Below the pieces are notes generated by a model, which was given only the letters and a program-made list of their open reading frames with translations, was not told the DNA's origin and searched no databases. The position numbers were made by a program, and so were the translations under genes. Shown in pieces: positions 15,035 to 22,617 of a DNA stretch of 52,979 bases. Origin of the DNA: Simkaniaceae bacterium (GTDB lineage Bacteria > Chlamydiota > Chlamydiia > Chlamydiales > Simkaniaceae); NCBI GenBank assembly GCA_018062315.1, contig JAGOSM010000005.1:1-52979 (forward strand), read 5' to 3'. The first letter of the stretch is position 1. Every line of letters starts with the position of its first letter.

Positions 15035-15178
15035 CTACATATGATTTAGAATACCTAGCACACCAACTAGGATAAGATAAATAGCAACAATATAGTTAAG
15101 TAGGGCAGGAAATAATAAGATTAAAATTCCAGCAAGCAAAGAAACTACATAATTAATCGATGGATGTATAACTATCAT
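15035..15178 (-). CDS. DUF3096-like small membrane protein
   Basis: A 47-residue protein reading M-I-V-I-H-P-S-I-N-Y-V-V-S-L-L-A-G-I-L-I and continuing L-L-F-P-A-L-L-N-Y-I-V-A-I-Y-L-I-L-V-G-V-L-G. It has a good ribosome-binding site (AAGGAG, six bases upstream). Two hydrophobic segments flank the P-A-L-L-N-Y-I-V-A-I-Y-L core, which is the recognisable pattern of the DUF3096 family of inner-membrane microproteins. No function is known for that family. It is downstream of the YqeY gene on the same strand, 67 bp away, and could be cotranscribed with it. Confidence 0.8.
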   Translation of the reverse strand: MIVIHPSINYVVSLLAGILILLFPALLNYIVAIYLILVGVLGILNHM

Positions 15179-15245
15179 TCGGTTCTCCTTATATCTTCTA
15201 CATGTACTCTTTCTAGGCTTTTATTGAAATCGGTTTTTATCTAAT

Positions 15246-15683
15246 TTAGTCCATCAGCAATTCACTCGCCACATCTCTGGCTAACTTGCCATCAACTGCA
15301 CTATTCAGTTTCATGACATGCTTCATCACCAATCCGAGCTCTTTTTTTGTCTTAGCTCCTGATTCTGCAATGGCTTCTAGGACAATTTTTTTCGTTTCTT
15401 CAAGGGAAAGGGCTTTAGGCAAAAATTCCTGAATGATCACAAGCTCACTTTTCAACTGTTCTGCAATATCAGGACGGCTGGCCTCTTGAGCCTGCACCAG
15501 TGCTTCTTGAAGGCTCCCAAAATAGGTTTTAAAGAGTTTGATCACCTCTGTATCGGGAAGATTTGCACGCGCATCAACCGCCATAACTTTTGACTTGAGC
15601 ATCCTCAAAGTTGCAAGCCTCACCTGATCGCGACTCCTCATTGCTTCCTTAATACCTTCATTAATTTGCTCAATTATAGACAT
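15246..15683 (-). CDS. yqeY: GatB/YqeY domain protein
   Basis: A 145-residue single-domain protein of the usual YqeY length. It has the usual start 'I-E-Q-I-N-E-G-I-K-E-A-M-R-S-R-D' and 'R-L-A-T-L-R-M-L-K-S-K', and a second half with 'I-I-Q-E-F-L-P-K-A-L-S-L-E-E' and 'K-E-L-G-L-V-M-K-H-V-M'. The domain resembles the tRNA-binding tail of GatB, the amidotransferase subunit, so a role with tRNA is usually assumed. It lies nine bases downstream of yjdM on the same strand, so the two form a unit. Confidence 0.85.
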   Translation of the reverse strand: MSIIEQINEGIKEAMRSRDQVRLATLRMLKSKVMAVDARANLPDTEVIKLFKTYFGSLQEALVQAQEASRPDIAEQLKSELVIIQEFLPKALSLEETKKIVLEAIAESGAKTKKELGLVMKHVMKLNSAVDGKLARDVASELLMD

Positions 15684-15692
15684 AATACACTC

Positions 15693-16043
15693 CTAACTAC
15701 ATTTTTTTACAATTTCTGACTTAAGCATCATCGAACCAAAACCGGGGACCTTCGCGTCAATATTGTGACCATTGACTTCATCTACTATACGGATATCTTT
15801 CACCCTCACCCCAACTTTAATCACAGAGGAAGTTCCTTTGACCTTGATATCTTTAATAATAGTTACGCTATCGCCATCTTTGAGAATATTCCCAAAAGCA
15901 TCTTTGACAACAACATTGCCCTGCTCATCTTCAACTTCAACACTTGCCATCCATTCGTGCCCACACTCAGGACAGATGTATAGATTCCCATCTTCATAGG
16001 TCAATGTAGAACCACATTTCACACAATTAGGTAAATTTTCCAT
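15693..16043 (-). CDS. yjdM: PhnA/YjdM-like zinc-ribbon protein
   Basis: A 116-residue protein from ATG 16043 (an in-frame GTG two codons upstream is possible). The N-terminus is a zinc ribbon with C-V-K-C and C-P-E-C-G-H-E-W (residues about 6-28). The C-terminal SH3-like domain contains '[23 protein letters not shown]' and 'V-K-D-I-R-I', the standard YjdM pattern. Despite the old PhnA name, the family is not tied to phosphonate breakdown. The biochemical role is unclear. It heads a unit with yqeY. Confidence 0.88.
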   Translation of the reverse strand: MENLPNCVKCGSTLTYEDGNLYICPECGHEWMASVEVEDEQGNVVVKDAFGNILKDGDSVTIIKDIKVKGTSSVIKVGVRVKDIRIVDEVNGHNIDAKVPGFGSMMLKSEIVKKCS

Positions 16044-16107
16044 AACCACTCACAAGATCTTTTTTTTACTGAAAAAAATAAGGGTAGCAGAATCCTATTA
16101 AAAGATC

Positions 16108-17238
16108 CTATACCAAAGCAATCTGACTGAAAAGACCTTTATGATCAGAGGTAGCCTTCTCACTAAAAATCTTCGGGTCATACCCTGTTGGAATAAGTGA
16201 AGTATTCAGAGAACGTGCTGTTCCGTTCACCACCATCGTATGATCTAAATTCAAAGGACCTGAAATCCGTTTTCCTACCATGCGAGCGCAAAATTCATCC
16301 CCATCCCATGTTTTTTCATGAGAACCAAAAGCATCCCCTTTTTGAAATAAAGGAGCCCAAGAAGAGGCCTGATATTCAGCATCATCCAGATTAAGATCCC
16401 CAGTCACAATAATGCACCTATCCCGTACACCATTTACCTTATCTATGATCACCTGCATTTCCTTTTTTCTCGCTTCCACTTCCTCTCTCGTTGGAAATTC
16501 AGGCTCTTCAGAATGCTGTAAATGGGTTGTGTAAATACGAGCAAAAGATTCCCCGTTACTGACCACATCAAAGGAAAAAACTCCCTTTGTCGCATTCTTG
16601 GTTCTTCCAACTAAGGCATCCTGAGAAAAGGGGATAAATTCAGGGGCTTTAATCTCATATTTACTCGCTACAAAAATTCCCGAAGAAACACCAACCGCTC
16701 TAGGGCCCATATTAAAATAAATATGACTATACCCCTGCTGTTTCAATTTTTCGCTAAGATAAATCCCAGATTGCATATCGAACGTTTCATATAGACAATT
16801 GATGTCAGCGTCCTGCTTAAGAATTTCACGTGCAATTTTATCTATCCTAAAAGACCAGGGCATCACCCCTCCATCACTGATAGTATAACCAGCACCCACA
16901 CAACATACATTCCAAGAAAAAAGAGAAAATGAACGGCCAGCAGGCAATATCTTTTCCTCAGCCTCCCCTTTTTCGCAAATAAAAGGGCTGGTCTGAAGAT
17001 GTGACCCCACCTCCCTTAAAACAACCCCTAGGGCCGTTGTAAAAAGGGAAATACAAGCCCATCCAACAAGCTCTGCGCTAAGTAAAATTTTGCTTATCAG
17101 ATGAGAGATTTCCCCTGCTGCAGGATTTAACGCCTCTACTACCGCAATTCTTCTATATAACTCATGAGCCTTACAAATAGGATCTGTGCAATAAGAAGCT
17201 GTCCGAAAAGCAACCCCAGCTAAATCATCGATATTCAT
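16108..17238 (-). CDS. Endonuclease/exonuclease/phosphatase (EEP) family protein with hydrophobic N-region
   Basis: A 376-residue protein. Residues about 100-376 form a complete EEP (DNase I-like) domain with all catalytic motifs: 'F-S-W-N-V' (Asn), 'D-I-N-C-L-Y-E' (Glu, metal), 'T-T-H-L-Q-H' (His), 'G-D-L-N-L-D-D' (Asp/Asn), 'L-D-H-T' and the final 'S-D-H-K-G' (His). Substrates in this superfamily include nucleic acids, phosphoinositides and sphingomyelin, and the sequence does not decide among them. The first 95 residues are unrelated, with a hydrophobic stretch at about 48-75 and no classic signal peptide. Such an architecture would suit a secreted or membrane-inserted effector, but this is inference. 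Confidence 0.8.
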   Translation of the reverse strand: MNIDDLAGVAFRTASYCTDPICKAHELYRRIAVVEALNPAAGEISHLISKILLSAELVGWACISLFTTALGVVLREVGSHLQTSPFICEKGEAEEKILPAGRSFSLFSWNVCCVGAGYTISDGGVMPWSFRIDKIAREILKQDADINCLYETFDMQSGIYLSEKLKQQGYSHIYFNMGPRAVGVSSGIFVASKYEIKAPEFIPFSQDALVGRTKNATKGVFSFDVVSNGESFARIYTTHLQHSEEPEFPTREEVEARKKEMQVIIDKVNGVRDRCIIVTGDLNLDDAEYQASSWAPLFQKGDAFGSHEKTWDGDEFCARMVGKRISGPLNLDHTMVVNGTARSLNTSLIPTGYDPKIFSEKATSDHKGLFSQIALV

Positions 17239-17392
17239 AAAATAGAATAATACATTAGCTGAATTTATAAAGAAATGGTAAACAGCCCTCTCGAAGTCAT
17301 ACCCTGTTGCATAGATTATTCAAAGCCATTAAAGACCCCAATCATAAATGAATTTTCTTGAATTTTGCCCCTAAGAAAGAGATCCTCCTCTC

Positions 17393-17803
17393 ATGAATAA
17401 AGATATTCGTTGGCAACAACGTTTTGAAAATCTTACTAAAGCCTTAGATCTCCTCCGTGAAGCCTTAGAAGGAACTAGGAAGGAACCAACCAATCATCTC
17501 TACCAAATTGCCCTTATTGGCTCTTTTCAATTTACCTTTGAACTCTCCTGGAAAACGATGAAAGACTACCTCGTGTATAATGGCGTAGAGGTCAGTTTAC
17601 CCCGCGATGTCATCAAACAAGCTTTTCATCACCAACTCGTTCAAGACGGTCAAGTTTGGATTGATATGCTAGAAGATCGCAATTTAATGGCCCATGTTTA
17701 CCAAGAACAAGCTGCACTTTCTGCTGGCAGTAGCATCCGAGAGAGGTATGCTCCCGCAATTGAGCTCATGTACTGTGACTTTTTAAAAAAACGTAGCATA
17801 TGA
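17393..17803 (+). CDS. HEPN-domain HI0074-family protein (HepT-like)
   Basis: A 136-residue all-helical protein of the nucleotidyltransferase substrate-binding (HI0074) family. The 'F-T-F-E-L-S-W-K-T-M-K-D-Y-L' helix and 'L-P-R-D-V-I-K-Q-A-F' are typical. The R-N-L-M-A-H segment at residues 96-101 gives the R-x4-H motif of active HEPN ribonucleases. The stop overlaps the next start (ATGA), and the partner is an MNT-type nucleotidyltransferase. In the HepT/MntA systems studied elsewhere, the HEPN protein is a toxin that the partner silences by AMPylation. The pair here has that layout with HEPN first. Confidence 0.82.
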   Translation: MNKDIRWQQRFENLTKALDLLREALEGTRKEPTNHLYQIALIGSFQFTFELSWKTMKDYLVYNGVEVSLPRDVIKQAFHHQLVQDGQVWIDMLEDRNLMAHVYQEQAALSAGSSIRERYAPAIELMYCDFLKKRSI

Positions 17804-18111
17804 CATTTGGATTACCTGACACTGTTCTACAGCTACTCCAAGACTACTTTAACTCTCACCCACAAATCATTACAGTTTTTATCTATGGGTCAAGGGCTAT
17901 GGGGAAAGAAACCCCTGGTTCAGACATAGATCTTGCCCTTATTACGAATACAGACCACGATATTTCAGGTACAATTCAGAGCGACCTAGATGCATTACCA
18001 ACCCCCTACTTATTCGATGTAATTGACTATCAACGCATCACACATCAGCCCCTACGCGACCACGTTGATAGAGTAGGAAAAATCGTATTCCAACGAGCCA
18101 TCCACACCTAG
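17800..18111 (+). CDS. MNT-type nucleotidyltransferase (MntA/HI0073-like antitoxin)
   Basis: A 103-residue minimal nucleotidyltransferase. The signature 'F-I-Y-G-S-R-A-M-G-K-E-T-P-G-S-D-I-D-L-A-L' (residues 27-47) gives G-S and the D-x-D metal pair at 42 and 44. The length is normal for HI0073-type proteins. It overlaps the HEPN gene by four bases and presumably modifies that partner, as MntA AMPylates HepT in characterised pairs. Its stop lies only 16 bases from the convergent exported protein gene. Confidence 0.82.
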   Translation: MTFGLPDTVLQLLQDYFNSHPQIITVFIYGSRAMGKETPGSDIDLALITNTDHDISGTIQSDLDALPTPYLFDVIDYQRITHQPLRDHVDRVGKIVFQRAIHT

Positions 18112-18127
18112 CCTACAAAACACTCCC

Positions 18128-19129
18128 TTACTCACCATCCACCCACCAGACTACCCGTTTCACATAGTCATTCAATTTAATGGAATTAAATGATCTTTCA
18201 TTTTTCAAAGCAAAGCCAAATAAAAAGCCATCTCCAGATAAGGAAAGGAGCGTATAAGGAGTTCCATCTAACAGCGCCCACCCCTCTTCCGCATTGAATT
18301 GCATTTTTCTCTGAAACCTCTGACTTTTTTCACCTTTCACAATATCCACTTTCATCTCATCCAAATGACGTTCATAAGGTTCTGAGATGGCTAAATCTTC
18401 TTGATCCCACTTGATATAGAAATAACCAGAACTAAAGATATCTCCAATAGTAAGAAGATAGGACCTACTCAAATCCCCATTTATCTTACAACGATCAACG
18501 CCTCCCCAGCTCTTATATAAAACATGGAGTTGATTATTCGGATGATGGCACACCCATCCCTCCCGAACAAGCTCCTCTACGGCAACCCACTCCCTACTTC
18601 CCTCTTTCTTTTCAGGCTTTCTTTCTTCAGAAACAGAAATACATTCTCTTAATTTTTCCCAAATGGCCATCTCTTTTGCAGAAAGCTTAGGTAACGAATA
18701 CCAAATTTGAATAAGATAAGGTCCATTAACAAGGCACGCATAACACGCCTTTTTCATGACCACCTCAAATCCTTTGCTGATTTCTACGGGATGAGAACAG
18801 TCTTCTTTAAGACGTCCCTGTTCTTCACTTGCGGTTTCACAATCCATAAATCGATCAACATGAATAGAGCACCCAAAACCCCCTTCCTTAGGAAAAAGGA
18901 TAAAATGGCCCTGATCTTTTGAAGCAGAAGTGTTCCCCATCCCCCAATTTTCAGGAAATGTAAAGACAAACAGAGTATCTCCTGCCATGGTAGAAAACTG
19001 CTTTCCTGCAAAAATATTCGGAGACCCTTTAATAGGCGAGGGGGGATCTATAGCAAAAAGAGATCCCATACATAAACAAGTAAAAATAAAAAATCTAGTA
19101 AGCATGGGAGAGGATGCTAGGGCCCTCAC
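18128..19129 (-). CDS. Exported protein of unknown function
   Basis: About 333 residues. The GTG at 19129 overlaps the stop of the previous gene (GTGA), which suggests coupling; an ATG at 19105 begins the signal peptide proper (M-L-T-R-F-F-I-F-T-C-L-C-M-G-S-L-F-A). Neither start has a good ribosome-binding site. The mature part has two similar-sized halves, a Cys-containing N-half ('G-G-F-G-C-S-I-H-V-D-R-F') and a C-half with 'Y-F-Y-I-K-W-D', with no domain I recognise. It lies downstream of the MauE-like and CFA synthase genes, so it may act in the same envelope process. Confidence 0.65.
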   Translation of the reverse strand: MRALASSPMLTRFFIFTCLCMGSLFAIDPPSPIKGSPNIFAGKQFSTMAGDTLFVFTFPENWGMGNTSASKDQGHFILFPKEGGFGCSIHVDRFMDCETASEEQGRLKEDCSHPVEISKGFEVVMKKACYACLVNGPYLIQIWYSLPKLSAKEMAIWEKLRECISVSEERKPEKKEGSREWVAVEELVREGWVCHHPNNQLHVLYKSWGGVDRCKINGDLSRSYLLTIGDIFSSGYFYIKWDQEDLAISEPYERHLDEMKVDIVKGEKSQRFQRKMQFNAEEGWALLDGTPYTLLSLSGDGFLFGFALKNERSFNSIKLNDYVKRVVWWVDGE

Positions 19130-19614
19130 CTTATTTTGTCAAGAAGCATCAAAAGTGCCATAAACCCCATCCCAAGATCTTCAACAAGGGTGACGGTTGA
19201 AAGGGGCACATCCAAAACAGTCCCCATACAAGCACATTTTAACTCCAATCCCGCACGTAAAGCGATGACCACCCCAACAGCTCCGATCCCCATCACAACA
19301 ACGGTAATCACCTCGGTGATCAAAAGATTCATCCCACTGAGATAACCTAATCCAAGTCCCAATTCAATGAGAGGATAGATGTAAGCGTAAATTGGAACCT
19401 GCTTTGCAAGAAGGTCATACTTGCAAAATCCCTCTGCAAAACCTGCCGGATGAAACAACTTGAGCATCGCAAACTGACAAAAGAAAAAACCCATGAAAAG
19501 AGGCATCCATTCCACCCAATTTGCAGCCAAAGCCCTCGCCCCTAACATAGCTACCAAAATCAATACGAAAAGAGGCCAGTATTTTTTGAGATTACCTAAC
19601 TGAATCATGTCCAC
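19126..19614 (-). CDS. MauE/DoxX-like four-helix membrane protein
   Basis: A 162-residue inner-membrane protein with about four helices. The pattern 'Q-F-A-M-L-K-L-F', 'Y-A-Y-I-Y-P-L-I-E-L-G-L-G-L-G-Y-L' and 'E-L-K-C-A-C-M-G-T-V-L-D-V-P-L-S-T-V-T-L-V-E-D' (broken here by dashes) is that of MauE-like members of the DoxX superfamily. The C-x-C pair lies between helices 3 and 4; related proteins take part in thiol or quinone redox chemistry. It overlaps the upstream CFA synthase by 23 bp and the downstream exported protein by four, so the three form one operon. Confidence 0.7.
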   Translation of the reverse strand: MDMIQLGNLKKYWPLFVLILVAMLGARALAANWVEWMPLFMGFFFCQFAMLKLFHPAGFAEGFCKYDLLAKQVPIYAYIYPLIELGLGLGYLSGMNLLITEVITVVVMGIGAVGVVIALRAGLELKCACMGTVLDVPLSTVTLVEDLGMGFMALLMLLDKIR

Positions 19615-20761
19615 CTACCTGCCCTTGTTTTGAAAGAACTACCTGCCAAAGTTGAATCGTCCTCGCTCGAAATCCCCCTGCACAAGATAAGAGATAATAT
19701 TTCCACATCCGGTAAAAGGGGGGGGGATAAGAAGCTTGAATCTTACTCCAACCCTTATTAAAATTGGCAAACCAGGCCATCAGTGTTTTGTCATAATCTG
19801 AACCAAAATTATGCCAATCTTCCATGACAAATAACCCCTCGATAGAGTTTCCTATCTGGGATATCGACGGAAGATGCCCATGTGGAAAAATATACTTATC
19901 GATCCATGGATCCCCGACTCCTGTATTACTGAGATCAGTGCCAATCGTGTGCAACATAAACAGTCCATCATCCTTAAGACACCGGTAAACCCCCTCCATA
20001 AACGAGCGGTAATTTTTTAGTCCCACGTGTTCAAACATCCCTATTTCCACAACACGATCAAACTTTTCCTCGAGATCCCGATAATCTTGCACCCGAATTT
20101 CTACAGGAAGACCTTTACACACCTCTCTTGCATATGCCGCCTGATTCTCTGAAAGGGTAATCCCCACGACTTCAACCCCATAATGTTCCGCAATATACTT
20201 TGCAAAACCACCCCAACCACATCCAATATCTAAAACTTTCATCCCCTTTTTCATACCGAGCTTACGTGCAATGAGGTCAAATTTTGCAATTTGCGCTTCA
20301 TCAAGGGTCTTTGCATATTTCCAATACCCACAGCTATAAGCCATGGTACTCCCCAGCATCTCCTTAAACAGGTCATTTCCAAGCTGATAGTGGATGTCTA
20401 TCACCTTCATGCTTCCTCTTCGATTTTGTAAATTGAAGAGCTTCGCCTTGAAGAAATTCCAGCGCATTTCCCATGTAGGCTTTAAGTTATCTTCTAAATG
20501 GGCTCTCAAAATATGAAACAAACATTGATCCAATGCCTCTGAATCCCACCACGCCGCCATATAAGATTCCCCAAAACCTAAGGATCCCTGTTCTAAAACA
20601 GTCGAAAAAAAAGCATCGTTATGGACCGTAATATCCCACGGCCTATCCCCATTAATTTTGATATCAGCAACTGCCGCCATCTGTGTAACAAGAAGCTCAG
20701 CAGGAGAGGGCTCTCCGAAAGCTAAAATGTGTACAGCAAGAAAAAAAACAAACTTCTTCAT
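19592..20761 (-). CDS. cfa: Cyclopropane-fatty-acyl-phospholipid synthase
   Basis: A 389-residue protein close to the usual length (E. coli Cfa has 382). It transfers a methylene group from SAM to double bonds of membrane phospholipid acyl chains. Evidence: 'G-S-L-G-F-G-E-S-Y-M-A-A-W-W' in the lipid-binding N-domain, 'I-D-I-H-Y-Q-L-G-N-D-L-F', 'M-A-Y-S-C-G-Y-W', SAM motif 'V-L-D-I-G-C-G-W-G-G', 'E-I-G-M-F-E-H-V-G' and 'Y-I-F-P-H-G-H-L-P'. Odd point: it begins with a signal-peptide-like M-K-K-F-V-F-F-L-A-V-H-I-L-A-F-G, which a cytoplasmic enzyme should not need. It heads an operon with a MauE-like protein and an exported protein. Confidence 0.9.
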   Translation of the reverse strand: MKKFVFFLAVHILAFGEPSPAELLVTQMAAVADIKINGDRPWDITVHNDAFFSTVLEQGSLGFGESYMAAWWDSEALDQCLFHILRAHLEDNLKPTWEMRWNFFKAKLFNLQNRRGSMKVIDIHYQLGNDLFKEMLGSTMAYSCGYWKYAKTLDEAQIAKFDLIARKLGMKKGMKVLDIGCGWGGFAKYIAEHYGVEVVGITLSENQAAYAREVCKGLPVEIRVQDYRDLEEKFDRVVEIGMFEHVGLKNYRSFMEGVYRCLKDDGLFMLHTIGTDLSNTGVGDPWIDKYIFPHGHLPSISQIGNSIEGLFVMEDWHNFGSDYDKTLMAWFANFNKGWSKIQASYPPPFYRMWKYYLLSCAGGFRARTIQLWQVVLSKQGQVGGHDSVR

Positions 20762-20816
20762 AAAACCCTGAATAACAAGAAGCTTCCTTTTTATATATCT
20801 ATTTTTTTAAAAAAAT

Positions 20817-20846
20817 TTGCATGTAAATACCCTCGATTGCTATTAT
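20817..20846 (+). promoter_or_regulatory. Sigma70-type promoter for the gene at 20871
   Basis: TTGCAT (20817-20822) and TATTAT (20841-20846) are 18 bp apart, 24 bp before a start with AGGAGG. Confidence 0.5.
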
Positions 20847-20870
20847 CGCTTCACATGAATAGGAGGATCT

Positions 20871-21404
20871 ATGTCCATTGTACTCGATCGCACCATGAAC
20901 AATATTGAAAATACCCTCACCGACGCAGCCTCCTATCCCGTCCTTGGGATTATCCCCGGAGCCCTCCAAGGGGGAATAGGAGTAGTACAAGCTACGGCCG
21001 CCTTGGCTTTTGGAATTTTGACCCTTCCAGCCCTCTGCATCGGCAAGACAGCACCTACCCGGCATGCCTGGGCTCATTTTAAACATGGCTTAGCCAATAC
21101 CGTCGTAGGTCCTCTTCAAGCTATTCCTGGAATAGGATGTATTTCTACGACTCTCCGCACATGCAAGACTTCAGTCGGAGGATCTGATTGGATAGGGAGG
21201 GTCGAAGTTAAAACGGGAACTCCAGCGCAAAAGAAATGCATGACTTACCCTTCGCTTGAGGAAGAAAGCTGGTGTTTTTATGGAAATTATAAGGCTGAAG
21301 CCTATCAACAGTTTAAAGAAGGAAAGGGGAACCTCCTATCACCAAGAGCACAGGTTGTCTTCGCAAGGCTCATTGCAGACGCAATTAATGGACCGTCATC
21401 ATAA
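20871..21404 (+). CDS. Unknown protein with long hydrophobic region (Inc-like candidate)
   Basis: A 177-residue protein with a near-ideal ribosome-binding site (AGGAGG, four bases before ATG). Residues about 22-58 are a long hydrophobic region in two lobes split by a short glycine/glutamine turn ('G-A-L-Q-G-G-I-G'), the layout of chlamydial inclusion-membrane proteins. No signal peptide or named domain is present. The C-terminal 80 residues are soluble. Assignment to the Inc class is structural inference only. It converges with and overlaps the Sel1 gene by 20 bp. Confidence 0.6.
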   Translation: MSIVLDRTMNNIENTLTDAASYPVLGIIPGALQGGIGVVQATAALAFGILTLPALCIGKTAPTRHAWAHFKHGLANTVVGPLQAIPGIGCISTTLRTCKTSVGGSDWIGRVEVKTGTPAQKKCMTYPSLEEESWCFYGNYKAEAYQQFKEGKGNLLSPRAQVVFARLIADAINGPSS

Positions 21405-21999
21405 GAATCTTTTCGAGGAGCTGGACGGCCTTTTTCTGCCCCTGTCTCACTGCCTGTTCAAGATAACGGATCCCCTCTTCAACTGACTTTTGAACTCCTA
21501 TCCCATGGCAATAACAGAGGCCTAAATTACACTCTGCATCTGCATGTCCTTGATCTGCAGCTAATTTAAAATAATGGACCGCTTGGGCTTCAGACTTTTC
21601 AATCCCTTTTCCTGAAAGAAGAAGTACTCCAAGGTCATATTGAGCATCTGCTACCCCTAAATCTGCAGCAAGACGCATACATTGAGCCCCCATTCCCTCA
21701 TCTACAACCCCATTAAAGCCACTGATAAAATAACAGCCCAGTGTGTAGATTGCGCGAGGATGTTTCTGGGCTGCAGCTAATTTAAAATAATGAAATGCTG
21801 TTTCATGGGAAATCTCACATCCTACTCCCTCATGAAAACAAATGCCAAGATTATACTGAGCTTTTGCATGCCCCCCATCAGCGAGCTCTTTCAGTAGAGC
21901 TACCCCTTTTTCCTTAGAAAAAGAACGACTCCCCTTCAAATACTGACACGCTGAATCGTAAGCTTCATCACTCTTCTTTGACTTTTTTTTCTTTATCAT
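21385..21999 (-). CDS. Sel1-repeat protein
   Basis: A 204-residue protein made of about four to five Sel1-like (TPR-type) repeats after a Lys-rich start. Units read 'A-K-A-Q-Y-N-L-G-I-C-F-H-E-G-V-G', 'A-D-A-Q-Y-D-L-G-V-L-L-L-S-G-K-G' and 'A-D-A-E-C-N-L-G-L-C-Y-C-H-G-I-G', separated by 'A-F-H-Y-F-K-L-A-A' helices. Such solenoids are protein-interaction scaffolds and are common in bacteria that live in amoebae. No signal peptide is present. The partner is unknown. Confidence 0.85.
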   Translation of the reverse strand: MIKKKKSKKSDEAYDSACQYLKGSRSFSKEKGVALLKELADGGHAKAQYNLGICFHEGVGCEISHETAFHYFKLAAAQKHPRAIYTLGCYFISGFNGVVDEGMGAQCMRLAADLGVADAQYDLGVLLLSGKGIEKSEAQAVHYFKLAADQGHADAECNLGLCYCHGIGVQKSVEEGIRYLEQAVRQGQKKAVQLLEKILMMTVH

Positions 22000-22023
22000 G
22001 GTGAGTGATTGTAAAAGAGAAAG

Positions 22024-22566
22024 CTATTTTTCCCCAATCCATTTATCAAACATTCGGGTTACAGACAGGGCATCTGTAGGAAGAAGATCCCTCCTTTTTC
22101 CAATCCACCGGAGATCTTTTGCTTCATGATTAATCTTAATCTCCTCATTACTAACAACTTGCAAAATAAACCGAACATCGTAATGATAGTGAGCCTTAAT
22201 TCCCTTATATTCAGGAATAAGATGGATGTCGATGTCGAAAATGCCCTTTTTTATGGGGATAATAGCTTGAATCCCCGATTCTTCAGAAGCCTCTTTAAGC
22301 GCAACTCTGAGAGGATCTGAATCCCCATCACAATGACCTCCCAGTTGGCACCAGACCCCTAATTTCGCATGGTGCATTAAAAGGGCTTGTGTCCCCTCTC
22401 TATTAAGAAGCCATGCTGAAGCTGTAATATGCCCCTTCTCAAGAGAACGCTCAAAGCAATCTTCATTTTCCTCGATAAATTGAAGCATTCTCTCTCTACA
22501 TTCTTTTTCTTCCTTATTTAAAGTTAGGTAATCATTTAATAAATTAATTAAAAAAATTCTTTTCAT
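22024..22566 (-). CDS. NUDIX hydrolase
   Basis: A 180-residue protein. The NUDIX box lies at about residues 76-98: 'G-G-H-C-D-G-D-S-D-P-L', then 'A-L-K-E-A-S-E-E-S-G-I'. The E-x-x-E-E metal core is present, but the first Glu of the consensus G-x5-E is not, and Arg of R-E is Lys. The preceding 'Q-A-L-L-M-H-H-A-K-L-G-V-W-C-Q-L-G-G' is usual for hydrolases acting on nucleotide diphosphate derivatives. The substrate cannot be read. AAGGAAG lies ten bases before the start. Confidence 0.82.
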   Translation of the reverse strand: MKRIFLINLLNDYLTLNKEEKECRERMLQFIEENEDCFERSLEKGHITASAWLLNREGTQALLMHHAKLGVWCQLGGHCDGDSDPLRVALKEASEESGIQAIIPIKKGIFDIDIHLIPEYKGIKAHYHYDVRFILQVVSNEEIKINHEAKDLRWIGKRRDLLPTDALSVTRMFDKWIGEK

Positions 22567-22617
22567 AAATTAATTTCTTCCTTTTACTTAAATTATTAAT
22601 TATGTTAATATCTTCAT

